A stretch of DNA of 64,000 nt, from positions 116,987 through 180,986 of the forward strand of contig JAPPLG010000028.1 of the NCBI GenBank assembly GCA_028819545.1, in the 5' to 3' direction. Shown piece after piece: positions 8,492 through 18,474 of this stretch. A program made the translations under genes and the position numbers. Origin of the DNA: Bdellovibrionales bacterium (lineage in GTDB: Bacteria > Bdellovibrionota > Bdellovibrionia > Bdellovibrionales > UBA1609). Position 1 is the first letter of the stretch, and every line of letters starts with the position of its first letter. The notes under the pieces were generated by a model. It was not told the origin of the DNA. It did no database searches and was given only the letters and a program-made list of their open reading frames with translations.

Positions 8492-9333
8492 CACATTCTT
8501 ATTTACAGGATTTATCTCAGGAAATTTCAGAGTTTGAACTGTTTTTGAGAAATTATCTGGAACAGCGTTTTGATGAAGAGTCCAACCCTGAAAAAGGTCT
8601 TTCGGAATTAAGAAAATCTATTCAATACACTTTATTTTCTTCATGCAAGAGATTTCGTCCTGCTTTAGCGGTGAGTGTTTGCAAAACTTTGGGAATTGAT
8701 TACAAATTGTGTTTTCCTCTGGCTTCAGCTTTAGAGATGATTCATACGGCCTCACTTATTCATGACGATCTTCCTTGTATGGATAATGATTCAGAAAGAA
8801 GAGGGCAGGCTTCAAATCATATTGTCTTTGATGAGGATATGGCTTTGCTTGCCGGAGACAGCTTGTTGATTGAAGCTTTTGTTTTGCTATGTCACTTTAA
8901 TCAAAAGTCTTCTGTCGTTGAGGTGGTTGCCAATGCCTCTTCTTTAAGCGGCATGATGGGAGGGCAAGCTTTGGATCTTCGGGTGCAGAATCCTGTTCAG
9001 GAGTCTTATCTGAATAAATTGCATCGGATGAAAACCGGAGCACTGATTCAAGCCTGCGTTGAAGGCTGTTTATTACTTGATTCTCATAAACAAAGAAGTC
9101 ATCAGGAATTAAAATCTTTTGCTTATTATTTGGGGAAAGCTTTTCAGTTGGCGGATGATTTGGAAGATTCTCATTCCAATGAAAAATCAAATATGTTAAA
9201 TGTATTAGGTAAAGATCAAACTCTAAAGCAGTTGAATGAGTTAACTCAAAAAAGTTTACAGCTTATAAAAGGACAGCCTTTATTGGAAAAGGCGATCCTC
9301 TTTAATCAGGCCCGTGTCTGTGTTGATAGGTGA
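8488..9333 (+). CDS. ispA: polyprenyl synthetase (farnesyl diphosphate synthase)
   Basis: DDLPCMDND and QLADDLED Asp-rich motifs; follows xseB. Confidence 0.9.
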   Translation: MTHSYLQDLSQEISEFELFLRNYLEQRFDEESNPEKGLSELRKSIQYTLFSSCKRFRPALAVSVCKTLGIDYKLCFPLASALEMIHTASLIHDDLPCMDNDSERRGQASNHIVFDEDMALLAGDSLLIEAFVLLCHFNQKSSVVEVVANASSLSGMMGGQALDLRVQNPVQESYLNKLHRMKTGALIQACVEGCLLLDSHKQRSHQELKSFAYYLGKAFQLADDLEDSHSNEKSNMLNVLGKDQTLKQLNELTQKSLQLIKGQPLLEKAILFNQARVCVDR

Positions 9334-9337
9334 GTTT

Positions 9338-10519
9338 ATGCGGAAAATAAAGTTATCCCTGCAAAAGCAATTGGATTCCTGCCTTCGCAGGAATGACGTT
9401 CGTCCGTCATCCTCGCAACATCTGTCATCCTCGCAACATCTGTCATCCTCGCAACATCCGTCATCCCCGCAACATCCGTCATCCCCGCAACATCCGTCAT
9501 CCCCGCGAAGGCGGGGATCCAGTTATTTATGTCAAAAGACCCCTGCCTTCGCAGGGGTGACGAAAAGAGCAGGGGTGACAAAAAAAGCAGGGGACGAAGC
9601 AGTGCAGGTGCCAACCGAAACTGCTGAGCGAAGGCTTGCAAATAATCCCGGAGTTTCTAGATTCCTGTCTTTGCAAACGACGATCAAAATCTTTTTTATT
9701 GCTTTCATTGTCTTTATATCAGGAGGATGTCATTTACTGCCTAAAAAACTACAAACAGAAGACGCAGATGTAAAAGTGGGGGTTATTGTCGGCCCCGGGG
9801 GTGCTAGAACGCTAAGTGCTTTGGGGGTGTTGAATGCTTTTGAAGAAAATAATATTCCTGTTCATCACATTGTAGGAATGGGATGGGGGGCTTTTCTGGC
9901 TGGTGTCTATGCTAAAAATCAAAGTATTGATGAAGTACAGTGGAGTTTTTATAAACTGTTAAAGAGAGGATTTTTTGAAGCCTCTTTATTAAAGCATCCT
10001 TTAAAGCCAAAGAGTCTGGATTTAATGAATCAAAGTCTGGAAGAAAACTTGAATGCAAAAACTCAAATTCAATTTTCATGTCCTGTGATGAATAAACGAG
10101 GAAAAAAAATTTGGCAGACAGAAAAATTTCTGGAAAATTCTGTTCGAAGCTGTCTAGCTGTTCCACCTTTCTTTAAGCTTGATCAAAGTACAGGGTCTCT
10201 TTTTTCTGTACGTTCTGCAATTTCTTACTTAAAAAAGAAAGATATAGATATTATTATTTGGATCCATGCTTTGGATACAACCCCTTTCTTTCCTCGTGAA
10301 TTTTCATCAGCGGAAACTGTATTTTTATGGAACGAATTGGCAGATTCTTTTCGTTTGATTCCTGAAGAATCTTCTGTATATAAAATAGCTCCGTCTTTAG
10401 GCGGTTTTTATCTGAGTGATTTTTCAAAAATGAGAGAGATTATTGCAAAAGGTAAAAAAGAAGGTGTGTTTTTTGCAGAAAAACTGCAAAATAAATTTTT
10501 GAGAAGGAGCCGACAATGA
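9338..10519 (+). CDS. patatin-like lipoprotein, probably catalytically inactive; N-terminus contains repeat-derived sequence
   Basis: VGVIVGPGGARTLSALGVLNAFEENNIPVHHIVGMGWGAFLAGVYA patatin fold motif; lipobox-like FIVFISGGC after repeat-coded N-terminus. Confidence 0.6.
   Translation: MRKIKLSLQKQLDSCLRRNDVRPSSSQHLSSSQHLSSSQHPSSPQHPSSPQHPSSPRRRGSSYLCQKTPAFAGVTKRAGVTKKAGDEAVQVPTETAERRLANNPGVSRFLSLQTTIKIFFIAFIVFISGGCHLLPKKLQTEDADVKVGVIVGPGGARTLSALGVLNAFEENNIPVHHIVGMGWGAFLAGVYAKNQSIDEVQWSFYKLLKRGFFEASLLKHPLKPKSLDLMNQSLEENLNAKTQIQFSCPVMNKRGKKIWQTEKFLENSVRSCLAVPPFFKLDQSTGSLFSVRSAISYLKKKDIDIIIWIHALDTTPFFPREFSSAETVFLWNELADSFRLIPEESSVYKIAPSLGGFYLSDFSKMREIIAKGKKEGVFFAEKLQNKFLRRSRQ
9372..9560. repeat. 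palindromic repeats plus 18-bp tandem array (9406-9521)
   Basis: gtcatcctcgcaacatct-type 18-bp units start at 9406, 9424, 9442, 9460, 9478 and 9496, ending in ccccgcgaaggcggggatcc. Confidence 0.9.
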
Positions 10520-11808
10520 AAATACCTCAATGTTCAATGGATATTTTTAAGAAAAGAAGAGATGAATTGATTTCCTCTCTTAAAGATAATGAAATGATTA
10601 TTTTATCTTCCCAGCCTCTTTATCTTAGACAGCACGATGTTGCTTTTCCTTATAGGCAGGATAGTTTCTTTTATTATTTAACAGGGTTTGAGGAATCAAA
10701 TTCTTGCTTGGTTTTAAGAAAAAAGTCTCCATCCAGTATTTTATTTGTGCAGAAAAATGATCCTGAAAGAGAGCTGTGGGATGGAGCTTTATTTGGCCCT
10801 GATAGAGCCAAATCAACTTTTCTTATGGATGCTTGTGTTGATGTCGAAGAATTCCAGGACACTCTTCTGAGTCTGTTGGAGAATATTACAAATATTTATC
10901 GTATTCGCTCAGTGAATAAAGTTTTTGACCACGAATTGGATCAGGTTTTTGTAGAACAAAAGGCAAAGTATCCGGATCGGCGCACACCTTATCGTTTTTT
11001 GGATGCAAGGGATTTAATTTCAAAAAGACGAATGATAAAAAGTGAGTTTGAGATCAAACAAATCAGAAAGGCATGTCAGATTTCAACGTTAGCGCATACT
11101 CAAGTGATGAAAGCCTGTAAACCCGGGGTCACTGAACGTCATTTACATGGGATATTTATTCAGTCTCTTATGAGCCAGCAGGCTGTCAGAGAAAGTTATG
11201 GGGGTATTTTTGCTTCCGGAGATCATGCTTTAGTTCTTCATTATATGGATAATGCGGACACCTGTCAGGATGGAGATCTTATGCTTGTGGATGCAGGCGC
11301 TGAGTGGGAATACTATGCTTCCGATTTGACGAGGACTTTTCCGGTTAATGGTAAATTCTCTGCAGAACAAAAAATTATTTACAATCATGTGCTTAATGTT
11401 CAAAAAGAATTAATTCAGGCAGTTCGTCCGGGGGTCACACATAGAAGTATTAACACAAAAGCATTGGAATTGATATTTGCTGTGTTGAAGCAGGAAGGGG
11501 TTATTAAAAATAAAAAAGATATTAGAACTTTTTATCCACATGGTTTTGGACATTTATTAGGATTGGATGTGCATGATGTGTATTGTTTGGACGAAGATGA
11601 CGCCACTTTCACTTTGCAGGCGGGGATGACTTTGACTGTAGAGCCTGGTATTTATATACCTAGATCTGCTGAGGTTCCGGAAAAATTTAAGGGTATAGGA
11701 ATACGTATTGAGGATAACGTATTAGTGACAGAAACAGGTTCAGAGGTTTTATCCTGTCATCTTCCAAAAGAAGTAGATGAAATTGAAAGTTTAATGGCAA
11801 AATCATAA
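10516..11808 (+). CDS. pepP: Xaa-Pro aminopeptidase (M24B)
   Basis: N-terminal AMP_N-like domain; VDAGAEWEYYASDLTRTFPV, HGFGHLLGLDVHDV, TVEPGIYIP metal-site motifs. Confidence 0.9.
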   Translation: MKIPQCSMDIFKKRRDELISSLKDNEMIILSSQPLYLRQHDVAFPYRQDSFFYYLTGFEESNSCLVLRKKSPSSILFVQKNDPERELWDGALFGPDRAKSTFLMDACVDVEEFQDTLLSLLENITNIYRIRSVNKVFDHELDQVFVEQKAKYPDRRTPYRFLDARDLISKRRMIKSEFEIKQIRKACQISTLAHTQVMKACKPGVTERHLHGIFIQSLMSQQAVRESYGGIFASGDHALVLHYMDNADTCQDGDLMLVDAGAEWEYYASDLTRTFPVNGKFSAEQKIIYNHVLNVQKELIQAVRPGVTHRSINTKALELIFAVLKQEGVIKNKKDIRTFYPHGFGHLLGLDVHDVYCLDEDDATFTLQAGMTLTVEPGIYIPRSAEVPEKFKGIGIRIEDNVLVTETGSEVLSCHLPKEVDEIESLMAKS

Positions 11809-11811
11809 AAA

Positions 11812-14409
11812 ATGAGATTAACAACACGGCAATGGCTCTTATTAACTCCTCTAGTTTTCCTATTATTAATAGGAATCTATATTTTTATTCTCTATAAAGA
11901 CTTGCCCAGAGCTTACAGCTTGGAGGATTACAATCCTCCTTTGATCACTTTGGTTTTTGATAGAAACGGAGAGCTAATAGGAGAGTTTTTTAAAGAAAGG
12001 CGTATACTCACGCCTTTTGAAGAATTTCCTCCTTATTTGATTCAGGCTTTTATTTCAGCTGAGGATGGACGTTTTTTCGATCATAAAGGGTTGAATTACA
12101 AAGCTATTTTTAGGGCTTTGCTTGCAAATATTAAGGCGGGGAAGAAGGTGCAGGGGGGATCCACGATCACTCAGCAAGTCGCCCGCTCTCTTTTGCTTTC
12201 CAGAAAAAAAACTTATACAAGAAAAATTCAAGAGGCTATTTTAGCTTCCAGAATGGAAGCCAATCTCACTAAAGAGGAAATCTTATACTTATACTTGAAT
12301 CAAATTTATTTAGGACACGGAGCTTATGGAGTGGGCATGGCTTCCCGTATTTACTTTAAAAAAGAAGTCAAAGATTTAACTTTGGAAGAGTGCACTCTTT
12401 TGGCTGGACTTCCGCAGGCTCCTTCCAGATTTTCTCCGATATCAAATGCCGGGAAAGCCAAGAGCCGTCAAAATTATGTTTTATCTCGAATGGTGGAAGA
12501 AGAGTACCTGTCAGAAGAACTGGCTCGTGAGAGTCAGGCTAAACCTGTAAAGGTTTTTATGCGCGAGAATTACTTAAGCAAAGCTCCTTATTTTGTTGAA
12601 ACTGTTCGTCAGCTGTTAAATGATGAAATTGGAGAAGAGGCTTTACTCACAGCTGGGTTGGAAGTGCATACGTCTTTAGATTTGAATATGCAAAAAACAG
12701 CTCAAATTGAGTTGAAAAAAGGCTTGCAGGATTTGGATAAAAGGCAGGGTTTTAGGGGGTCTATAAAAAATATTTCAAATTCAGAAGAGCAGTTGCAGTT
12801 TTTTGAAGAACAGGAAAAGAGTTGGATTTCCCGTAATAAAAATTATCGGATTGTTCTAGCGGACGGAACAGACGGTTTTGATTATTCAGATTTAAAAAAA
12901 TTAAATGCGGGAGAACAAGTGCAGGGGGTTGTTCAGGAAGTGAAAGCAGATCGGGCTTATGTTGCTCTTATGTTTGGACTGAAGGGGGTTATCCCTCTGA
13001 AGACTTCCAGATGGGCCAGAAAACCCAATAAGAAATTGGATTACAGTTATAATCAGATTGATTCTATGGAAAGCGCTCTCAAAAAAGGTGATGTGATATG
13101 GGTGGAAGTTCAGGATATTCAGAAGGAAAAAGAATTAGTGTCTTCTTTAGGAGAAAATACCTTTAAAGATCACCTGCTGATTTCTTTGGAGCAGGAGCCT
13201 TTGGTGGAGGGAGCTTTAATTTCTTTTGATCAGGATACCAGTGATATTCTGGTTATGGTTGGAGGTTACGACTTTTCAAGATCTCAATTTAACCGAACTT
13301 ATCAGGCGAAAAGGCAAACAGGTTCTGTTTTTAAGCCTATTGTTTATACGGCGGCTTTGGATAAGGGGTTCCTGCCTAACTCAATTATTGCAGATGAACC
13401 TGTGGTTTATGAAGACGAACAGGCGGATTTGTTATTAAAGGCTCAGGCCGATGATGAAGATGAGGAAGAGTTGACAGATATGGAACAAGATGAAAAAAAA
13501 TGGAAGCCTTCCAATTACTCCATGCAGTTTACCGGGGATATTTTATTTCGAAATTCTTTGATTAAGTCTTTGAATATTCCTACGGTAAAATTAATTGAAA
13601 AAATCGGTATCCCATGGGTGGAATTTTATTCCAGAAGATTAGGCGTCACCAGTTCGCTCAATTCAGATTATACTTTGGCTTTGGGTTCAAGTTCGACGAC
13701 TCTATATGAAATGACAAAAGTGTTTTCTATTTTTGGCAGAGGAGGAAAAAATGTTTTTCCTTCTATGATTCGAAAAGTGACCAACCCTCAAAATCAAGTG
13801 ATTGTTTCTCATTTGAGTTTGGATCGAAAGTTTCCTTTAGAAGAAATGCAGGAAGAATTTAAAATCAGCTGGGAAGATTACTGGAAGTCCAATGAAGAAG
13901 AAAATAATGTCTTTTTTAAAGATCTCCAGCAGGTTATTTCCGAGAGTACATCTTATCTCATTACTTCTTTGCTTCAGGGAGTGATTTCAGAGGGAACGGG
14001 TATTAGAGCTAAGAGGATCAATCGTCCTGTTGCTGGTAAAACAGGCACGACAAACGGTTATTACGATGCCTGGTTTATTGGTTATTCTCCGCAAGTTGTT
14101 ACAGGAGTGTGGGTGGGTTTTGATAATGAAGACAGTTTAGGGCAGTCTGAAACGGGTGCGAGGGCGGCTTTGCCGATATGGTATGAGTTTATGAACACCG
14201 TTCATAAGGATCTGAAGCCCCTTGAATTTAAAGTGCCTGAATCTATTGTGTTTGCTCATATAGACAATGAAACGGGATATCTGGCCGGCTCTTCTTCTTC
14301 AGATATAGTCAAGCAAGCTTTTTTAGAGGGAACTGAGCCTCGAGAGCAGAAGGAGACTCTTACAGATCATGAGGATCAGGATTTTCTAAGAGAAGATATG
14401 GCTTTATGA
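11812..14409 (+). CDS. mrcA: penicillin-binding protein 1A (bifunctional)
   Basis: transglycosylase EDGRFFDHKG, KVQGGSTITQQVARSLLL; transpeptidase KRQTGSVFKP and KTGTTNGYYDAWFIGY. Confidence 0.92.
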   Translation: MRLTTRQWLLLTPLVFLLLIGIYIFILYKDLPRAYSLEDYNPPLITLVFDRNGELIGEFFKERRILTPFEEFPPYLIQAFISAEDGRFFDHKGLNYKAIFRALLANIKAGKKVQGGSTITQQVARSLLLSRKKTYTRKIQEAILASRMEANLTKEEILYLYLNQIYLGHGAYGVGMASRIYFKKEVKDLTLEECTLLAGLPQAPSRFSPISNAGKAKSRQNYVLSRMVEEEYLSEELARESQAKPVKVFMRENYLSKAPYFVETVRQLLNDEIGEEALLTAGLEVHTSLDLNMQKTAQIELKKGLQDLDKRQGFRGSIKNISNSEEQLQFFEEQEKSWISRNKNYRIVLADGTDGFDYSDLKKLNAGEQVQGVVQEVKADRAYVALMFGLKGVIPLKTSRWARKPNKKLDYSYNQIDSMESALKKGDVIWVEVQDIQKEKELVSSLGENTFKDHLLISLEQEPLVEGALISFDQDTSDILVMVGGYDFSRSQFNRTYQAKRQTGSVFKPIVYTAALDKGFLPNSIIADEPVVYEDEQADLLLKAQADDEDEEELTDMEQDEKKWKPSNYSMQFTGDILFRNSLIKSLNIPTVKLIEKIGIPWVEFYSRRLGVTSSLNSDYTLALGSSSTTLYEMTKVFSIFGRGGKNVFPSMIRKVTNPQNQVIVSHLSLDRKFPLEEMQEEFKISWEDYWKSNEEENNVFFKDLQQVISESTSYLITSLLQGVISEGTGIRAKRINRPVAGKTGTTNGYYDAWFIGYSPQVVTGVWVGFDNEDSLGQSETGARAALPIWYEFMNTVHKDLKPLEFKVPESIVFAHIDNETGYLAGSSSSDIVKQAFLEGTEPREQKETLTDHEDQDFLREDMAL

Positions 14410-17195
14410 AAAGTAAAAAGTGTATTGAAATTCGAGGAGCAGAACAAAATAACCTTAAAAAAATTGACGTTGATATTCCTCTTCATACTTTTACAGTGAT
14501 TTGCGGACCCAGCGGCTCCGGCAAAAGTTCTTTGGCTTTTGAAACTCTTTTTGCTGAAGGACAAAGACGTTATACAGAAACACTTTCCAATTATGCCAGA
14601 CAGTATATTAAAGAAGCTGTGAAACCTTTAGTGGAAAGTGTAAAAAATGTGCCTCCTCCTATTTTATTAAGTCAAAGAAATAATGTGCGCTCTTCCCGCT
14701 CCACTGTGGGCACTCACTCAGAAATTTTGGATCATTTAAGAATTATCTTTTCTAAAGTGGGGGTTGTTCAATGCCCAAAACACAAAGTTCCTTTAAAACA
14801 ATATTCCAGTTCTCAAGGGGCTTTAGAGATCAGCAGAAAATTTGATAGAGGCTATTTGCTTTTTCCTATAGAAAGAATTTCCAAGAAAAATAGAGAGTTT
14901 TTTCGAAGACAAATGATTACAGAAGGGTTTAATAGAATTGCGGTTATAAAAAAAAATAAAATTGATGTTCAAGAATTAAGTCATCTCAAACAGCTTCCCT
15001 CTTCTTTATTTTATGTGGTGGTGGACCGCCTGAATTTTTCAGATACTTCTCGTGTGTCTGACTCTTTATCTCAATGTTACAAGGCTTCTCTTCAATACAA
15101 CCCCCACTTTCATGCAGGACAGGCTCTGCTTTTTGATTTAAAAGGAGTTTCTTTTTTTCTTAATGAAAAACCTTCTTGTCCTGTTTGTCTTTTTGAGTTT
15201 CCTTTATTTTCAACTCCGTCTCTTTTTAATTTTAACTCTCCATTAGGGGCTTGTTCTGTCTGCAAAGGGTTTGGAAATAATTTAACTGTGGATATCAATA
15301 AAGTGGTGCCGGACCCTCATCTTACTATTGCAGAAGGGTGTGTTCATGTTTTTTCTACACCTGCGGCGGCTTTTGAAAGAAGAAGACTGCATTCCTTCTG
15401 TAAAGAAAAAGGTATTGATACACATACTCCCTGGCGTCAGCTCCATAAAAAGCAAAGAGAGGCTATTTTGAAAGGGGATAAAAGTTTTTTTGGAGTTAAA
15501 GGTTTTTTTGATTATTTGGAAACTAAAAAATATAAAATGCATGTTCGTGTTTTTCTTTCCAGATATAAGACAGCTGAACTGTGTTCAGAATGTAAGGGGA
15601 GCCGTTTAAGAGAAGAGGTCAAATGGGTTTTGTTTCAGGGAAAAAGTATTCATGAGTGGTCGCAGATGACTTTGTTGGATTTACAACAAAACTTAAATTC
15701 TTTAAAGTTATCTTCGTCTGAAAAAGCTCTTATTAAAGAACCTTTAAAAGCTCTGATTAGAAAAGTTCAGTTTATTAATGATATTGGCTTGGGGTACTTA
15801 CAACTGGACCGTCCCATTCGCACTTTGTCGGGAGGAGAGCTTCAAAGGCTGAACTTATCCGGACAGCTGGGTGTTGGGTTTTCTGAAATTCTTTATATTT
15901 TGGATGAACCGACTATCGGGCTTCATGCTTATGATTGTCATCGGTTGATGTTAATTATCAAACAATTGAGAACTTTAGGCAATACAGTGGTGGTGATTGA
16001 ACATGATCCTGAAGTGATTCAAACAGCTGAACATATTATAGAAATGGGACCTCATTCTGGATTTAGAGGTGGAGAGGTGATCTACAATGGCTCTAAAAGT
16101 TCTTTTTTTAAAAATAAAAAATCATTAACTGTTCAGGCTTTGTCTTCCAGAAAGATGGGGTCACACAGGGAAATTGATTTGAAGAAATTTAAATATTTTT
16201 TAAAACTTAAAGGCTGTCACTTGCACAATTTGAAAAATATTAATGTGCAGATTCCTTTAGGACGCTTGAGTGTTTGTACAGGGGTGAGCGGCTCCGGCAA
16301 ATCATCTTTAATTACAGATACTTTGTATCGTGTGGTTGACAATACGTTAAAAAAGAAATCAGTTTCATTAAAGGATTATTTTCTAACTCACATTGAAGGA
16401 TGTGAAAACCTTCAGAGAGTGGTGTTGGTGGATCAATCTCCTGCAGAACAGCACTCCAGAAGTTTAGTTTGTACTTATATTGGGATTTATACTTTTATCA
16501 GAGAACTTATGGCGACAGCTTCCAATGCTTATCCAAAATCTTTTAAATCTAGAGATTTTAGTTTGAATGTGGATGGGGGGCGCTGTCCTGAATGTAAAGG
16601 ATTGGGATATCAGGAAATTGAAATGGTTTTTATGGATCCTGTAAGATTGACTTGTGATATGTGCAAAGGGTTGAGATTTCAATCTTCTGTTTTAGGAGTC
16701 CGTTTTAGAAATAAAAACATCCATCAAATTTTACAAATGACTGTTCAGCAGGCCATGGAGTTTTTTACAGCTTATCCTTCTGTTTTTAGTCGTTTATCTA
16801 TATTAAATAAGGTGGGTTTGGGTTATTTGACACTGGGGCAAAGCCTTTCCACTTTGAGCGGTGGAGAGTCTCAAAGGCTCAAGCTTTCCAGGGAACTGTC
16901 TTCTTCAAAAATAGATGGGACTCTTTATATTTTTGATGAACCTTCAACTGGACTTCACTTTAAAGAAGTGGATTTATTAATTCAGGTGTTGAATCAATTG
17001 GTGGATCAAAGGGCTACAGTGGTGCTGGTGGAGCATAATTTACAGCTGATTTCTCATTGTGATTATGTTATTGATTTAGGTCCTTTTGCAGGGGAAAAGG
17101 GCGGTTGTTTAGTTGAACAAAGTCCTTTGCCAAAATTTATTAAAAGTAAAAAAGGAGTGACTGCCCGTTGTTTGAGAGAATTTTTGAACCTCTAA
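14406..17195 (+). CDS. uvrA: excinuclease ABC subunit A
   Basis: two ABC modules (GPSGSGKSS, GVSGSGKSS; LSGGELQR, LSGGESQR), CxxC zinc motifs. Confidence 0.92.
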   Translation: MKSKKCIEIRGAEQNNLKKIDVDIPLHTFTVICGPSGSGKSSLAFETLFAEGQRRYTETLSNYARQYIKEAVKPLVESVKNVPPPILLSQRNNVRSSRSTVGTHSEILDHLRIIFSKVGVVQCPKHKVPLKQYSSSQGALEISRKFDRGYLLFPIERISKKNREFFRRQMITEGFNRIAVIKKNKIDVQELSHLKQLPSSLFYVVVDRLNFSDTSRVSDSLSQCYKASLQYNPHFHAGQALLFDLKGVSFFLNEKPSCPVCLFEFPLFSTPSLFNFNSPLGACSVCKGFGNNLTVDINKVVPDPHLTIAEGCVHVFSTPAAAFERRRLHSFCKEKGIDTHTPWRQLHKKQREAILKGDKSFFGVKGFFDYLETKKYKMHVRVFLSRYKTAELCSECKGSRLREEVKWVLFQGKSIHEWSQMTLLDLQQNLNSLKLSSSEKALIKEPLKALIRKVQFINDIGLGYLQLDRPIRTLSGGELQRLNLSGQLGVGFSEILYILDEPTIGLHAYDCHRLMLIIKQLRTLGNTVVVIEHDPEVIQTAEHIIEMGPHSGFRGGEVIYNGSKSSFFKNKKSLTVQALSSRKMGSHREIDLKKFKYFLKLKGCHLHNLKNINVQIPLGRLSVCTGVSGSGKSSLITDTLYRVVDNTLKKKSVSLKDYFLTHIEGCENLQRVVLVDQSPAEQHSRSLVCTYIGIYTFIRELMATASNAYPKSFKSRDFSLNVDGGRCPECKGLGYQEIEMVFMDPVRLTCDMCKGLRFQSSVLGVRFRNKNIHQILQMTVQQAMEFFTAYPSVFSRLSILNKVGLGYLTLGQSLSTLSGGESQRLKLSRELSSSKIDGTLYIFDEPSTGLHFKEVDLLIQVLNQLVDQRATVVLVEHNLQLISHCDYVIDLGPFAGEKGGCLVEQSPLPKFIKSKKGVTARCLREFLNL

Positions 17196-17842
17196 GAGAA
17201 TATAAAATTTGGAATTGGTTTAGGCATTGTCCGGTTTGCCGTCAGTCTTTTCCTCCAATGGAATGGCTTTGTGCTCATTGTTTACAAAAGTTAAAGAAAA
17301 ATTATTTGGAGCCTCAAAACTTAATGCGTATGCAGTCTTCTTTTCGTCATCTTCGTTTAATAGATTGGACGCAGGAAAATGACTCATTTATTCGAGCTGT
17401 GTTGATGAGTTTGAAAGGGCCCAGACGTTCCTTATTTTTTCAGGTGTTGGCGCAAGAATTTTTTATGAGAGTTCAATACCTTCCATCTTTAAAAAGGGAC
17501 CATCCTTTGATTTTAATTCCATGTCCTTCAAGAGATTCTTTAAAAGATCATGGATTCTTTTGGGCGCAGGCTTTAGGTGAACAATTTGGTTTGTCTGTTT
17601 ATCAGGCTTTGAGTCCTTTGGGCTCTCATGTAAGTCAGAAAACAAAGAAACTCTCTTTAAGGGGGGATAGAAAATTTCTGCTAAAGGAGGATAAACAGAA
17701 TTTGAAAAATAAAAATCTGATATTTGTGGATGATGTTGTGACATCCGGAGCAACAGCCAAAGCGGCTTATCTGGCTTTTGGAAAACCTGAGTCTTTTATG
17801 GTTTGGAGTATTTTTTGGAGAAGGAATTTTAACCAATGCTAA
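17168..17842 (+). CDS. comF: ComF-family phosphoribosyltransferase
   Basis: N-terminal CPVCRQSF..LCAHC and PRPP motif LIFVDDVVTSGATAKAA. Confidence 0.85.
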   Translation: MFERIFEPLREYKIWNWFRHCPVCRQSFPPMEWLCAHCLQKLKKNYLEPQNLMRMQSSFRHLRLIDWTQENDSFIRAVLMSLKGPRRSLFFQVLAQEFFMRVQYLPSLKRDHPLILIPCPSRDSLKDHGFFWAQALGEQFGLSVYQALSPLGSHVSQKTKKLSLRGDRKFLLKEDKQNLKNKNLIFVDDVVTSGATAKAAYLAFGKPESFMVWSIFWRRNFNQC

Positions 17843-18432
17843 AACTTCTTTTCTGTATTTGTTTACTCTTTCAAACTTTTGCATTTTCTCTTTCAAAAGA
17901 TTCGGAGAAGCCTAAAAGCAATAAAGATGTTCCTATTCATAAAATTTTATCTGATTATCAAAGAAGGGAGTCTGTCACAATGGAAGTGACAAAAACTCTC
18001 ACTCAGCCGGTCTTAAAAAGGGAGACTCAATCGCAGGGAACATTTTATTTTGCAAATCAGCTTTGGCGGTTTGAGGTGACCTCTCCTCACCCATCTGTCA
18101 TTTTTTATGATGGGAAGAGGGTCACTTATTTTGCAAATAATGTTTCGCATCACACTCCAAGCGGGCAAGAGATGATCTTATCGACCTTGTTGGATCCAGA
18201 GGCCTTCTATAAAAAATTTACTTATCAAGGGGTGCATCAAAAAGGGAGAACTCAGATTTATTCTTTCAGGGGAAACCCCCCAGCTCCTCAAAAACTCTCT
18301 ATTCAAGTGGAAAGGGATCGTATATTAAGCCTTCGTATTCACTGGGATTCGGACTTGGGAGAGGAGTTCTATCGTTTTCGTTCTATTCGATTTGATCAAA
18401 AACTTGATAAAAAATTATTTCAAGAACCTTAA
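17836..18432 (+). CDS. lolA: LolA-like outer membrane lipoprotein carrier
   Basis: signal peptide, QSQGTFYFANQLWRFEVTSPHPSVIFYDGKRVTYFAN pattern. Confidence 0.75.
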   Translation: MLKLLFCICLLFQTFAFSLSKDSEKPKSNKDVPIHKILSDYQRRESVTMEVTKTLTQPVLKRETQSQGTFYFANQLWRFEVTSPHPSVIFYDGKRVTYFANNVSHHTPSGQEMILSTLLDPEAFYKKFTYQGVHQKGRTQIYSFRGNPPAPQKLSIQVERDRILSLRIHWDSDLGEEFYRFRSIRFDQKLDKKLFQEP

Positions 18433-18474
18433 TTCTAGTGATATGGTAGTTGAATAAGTGTATAAGAGAGGACT

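Noticed and set aside
9406-9521. Possible CRISPR-like array
   Set aside because: Contiguous 18-bp tandem units without spacers; no cas genes in window
9336-9641. Minus-strand ORF encoding WIPAFAGMTDVAGMTDVAGMTDVARMT repeats
   Set aside because: Pure by-product of the palindromic/18-bp repeat array on the antisense strand of the patatin-like gene
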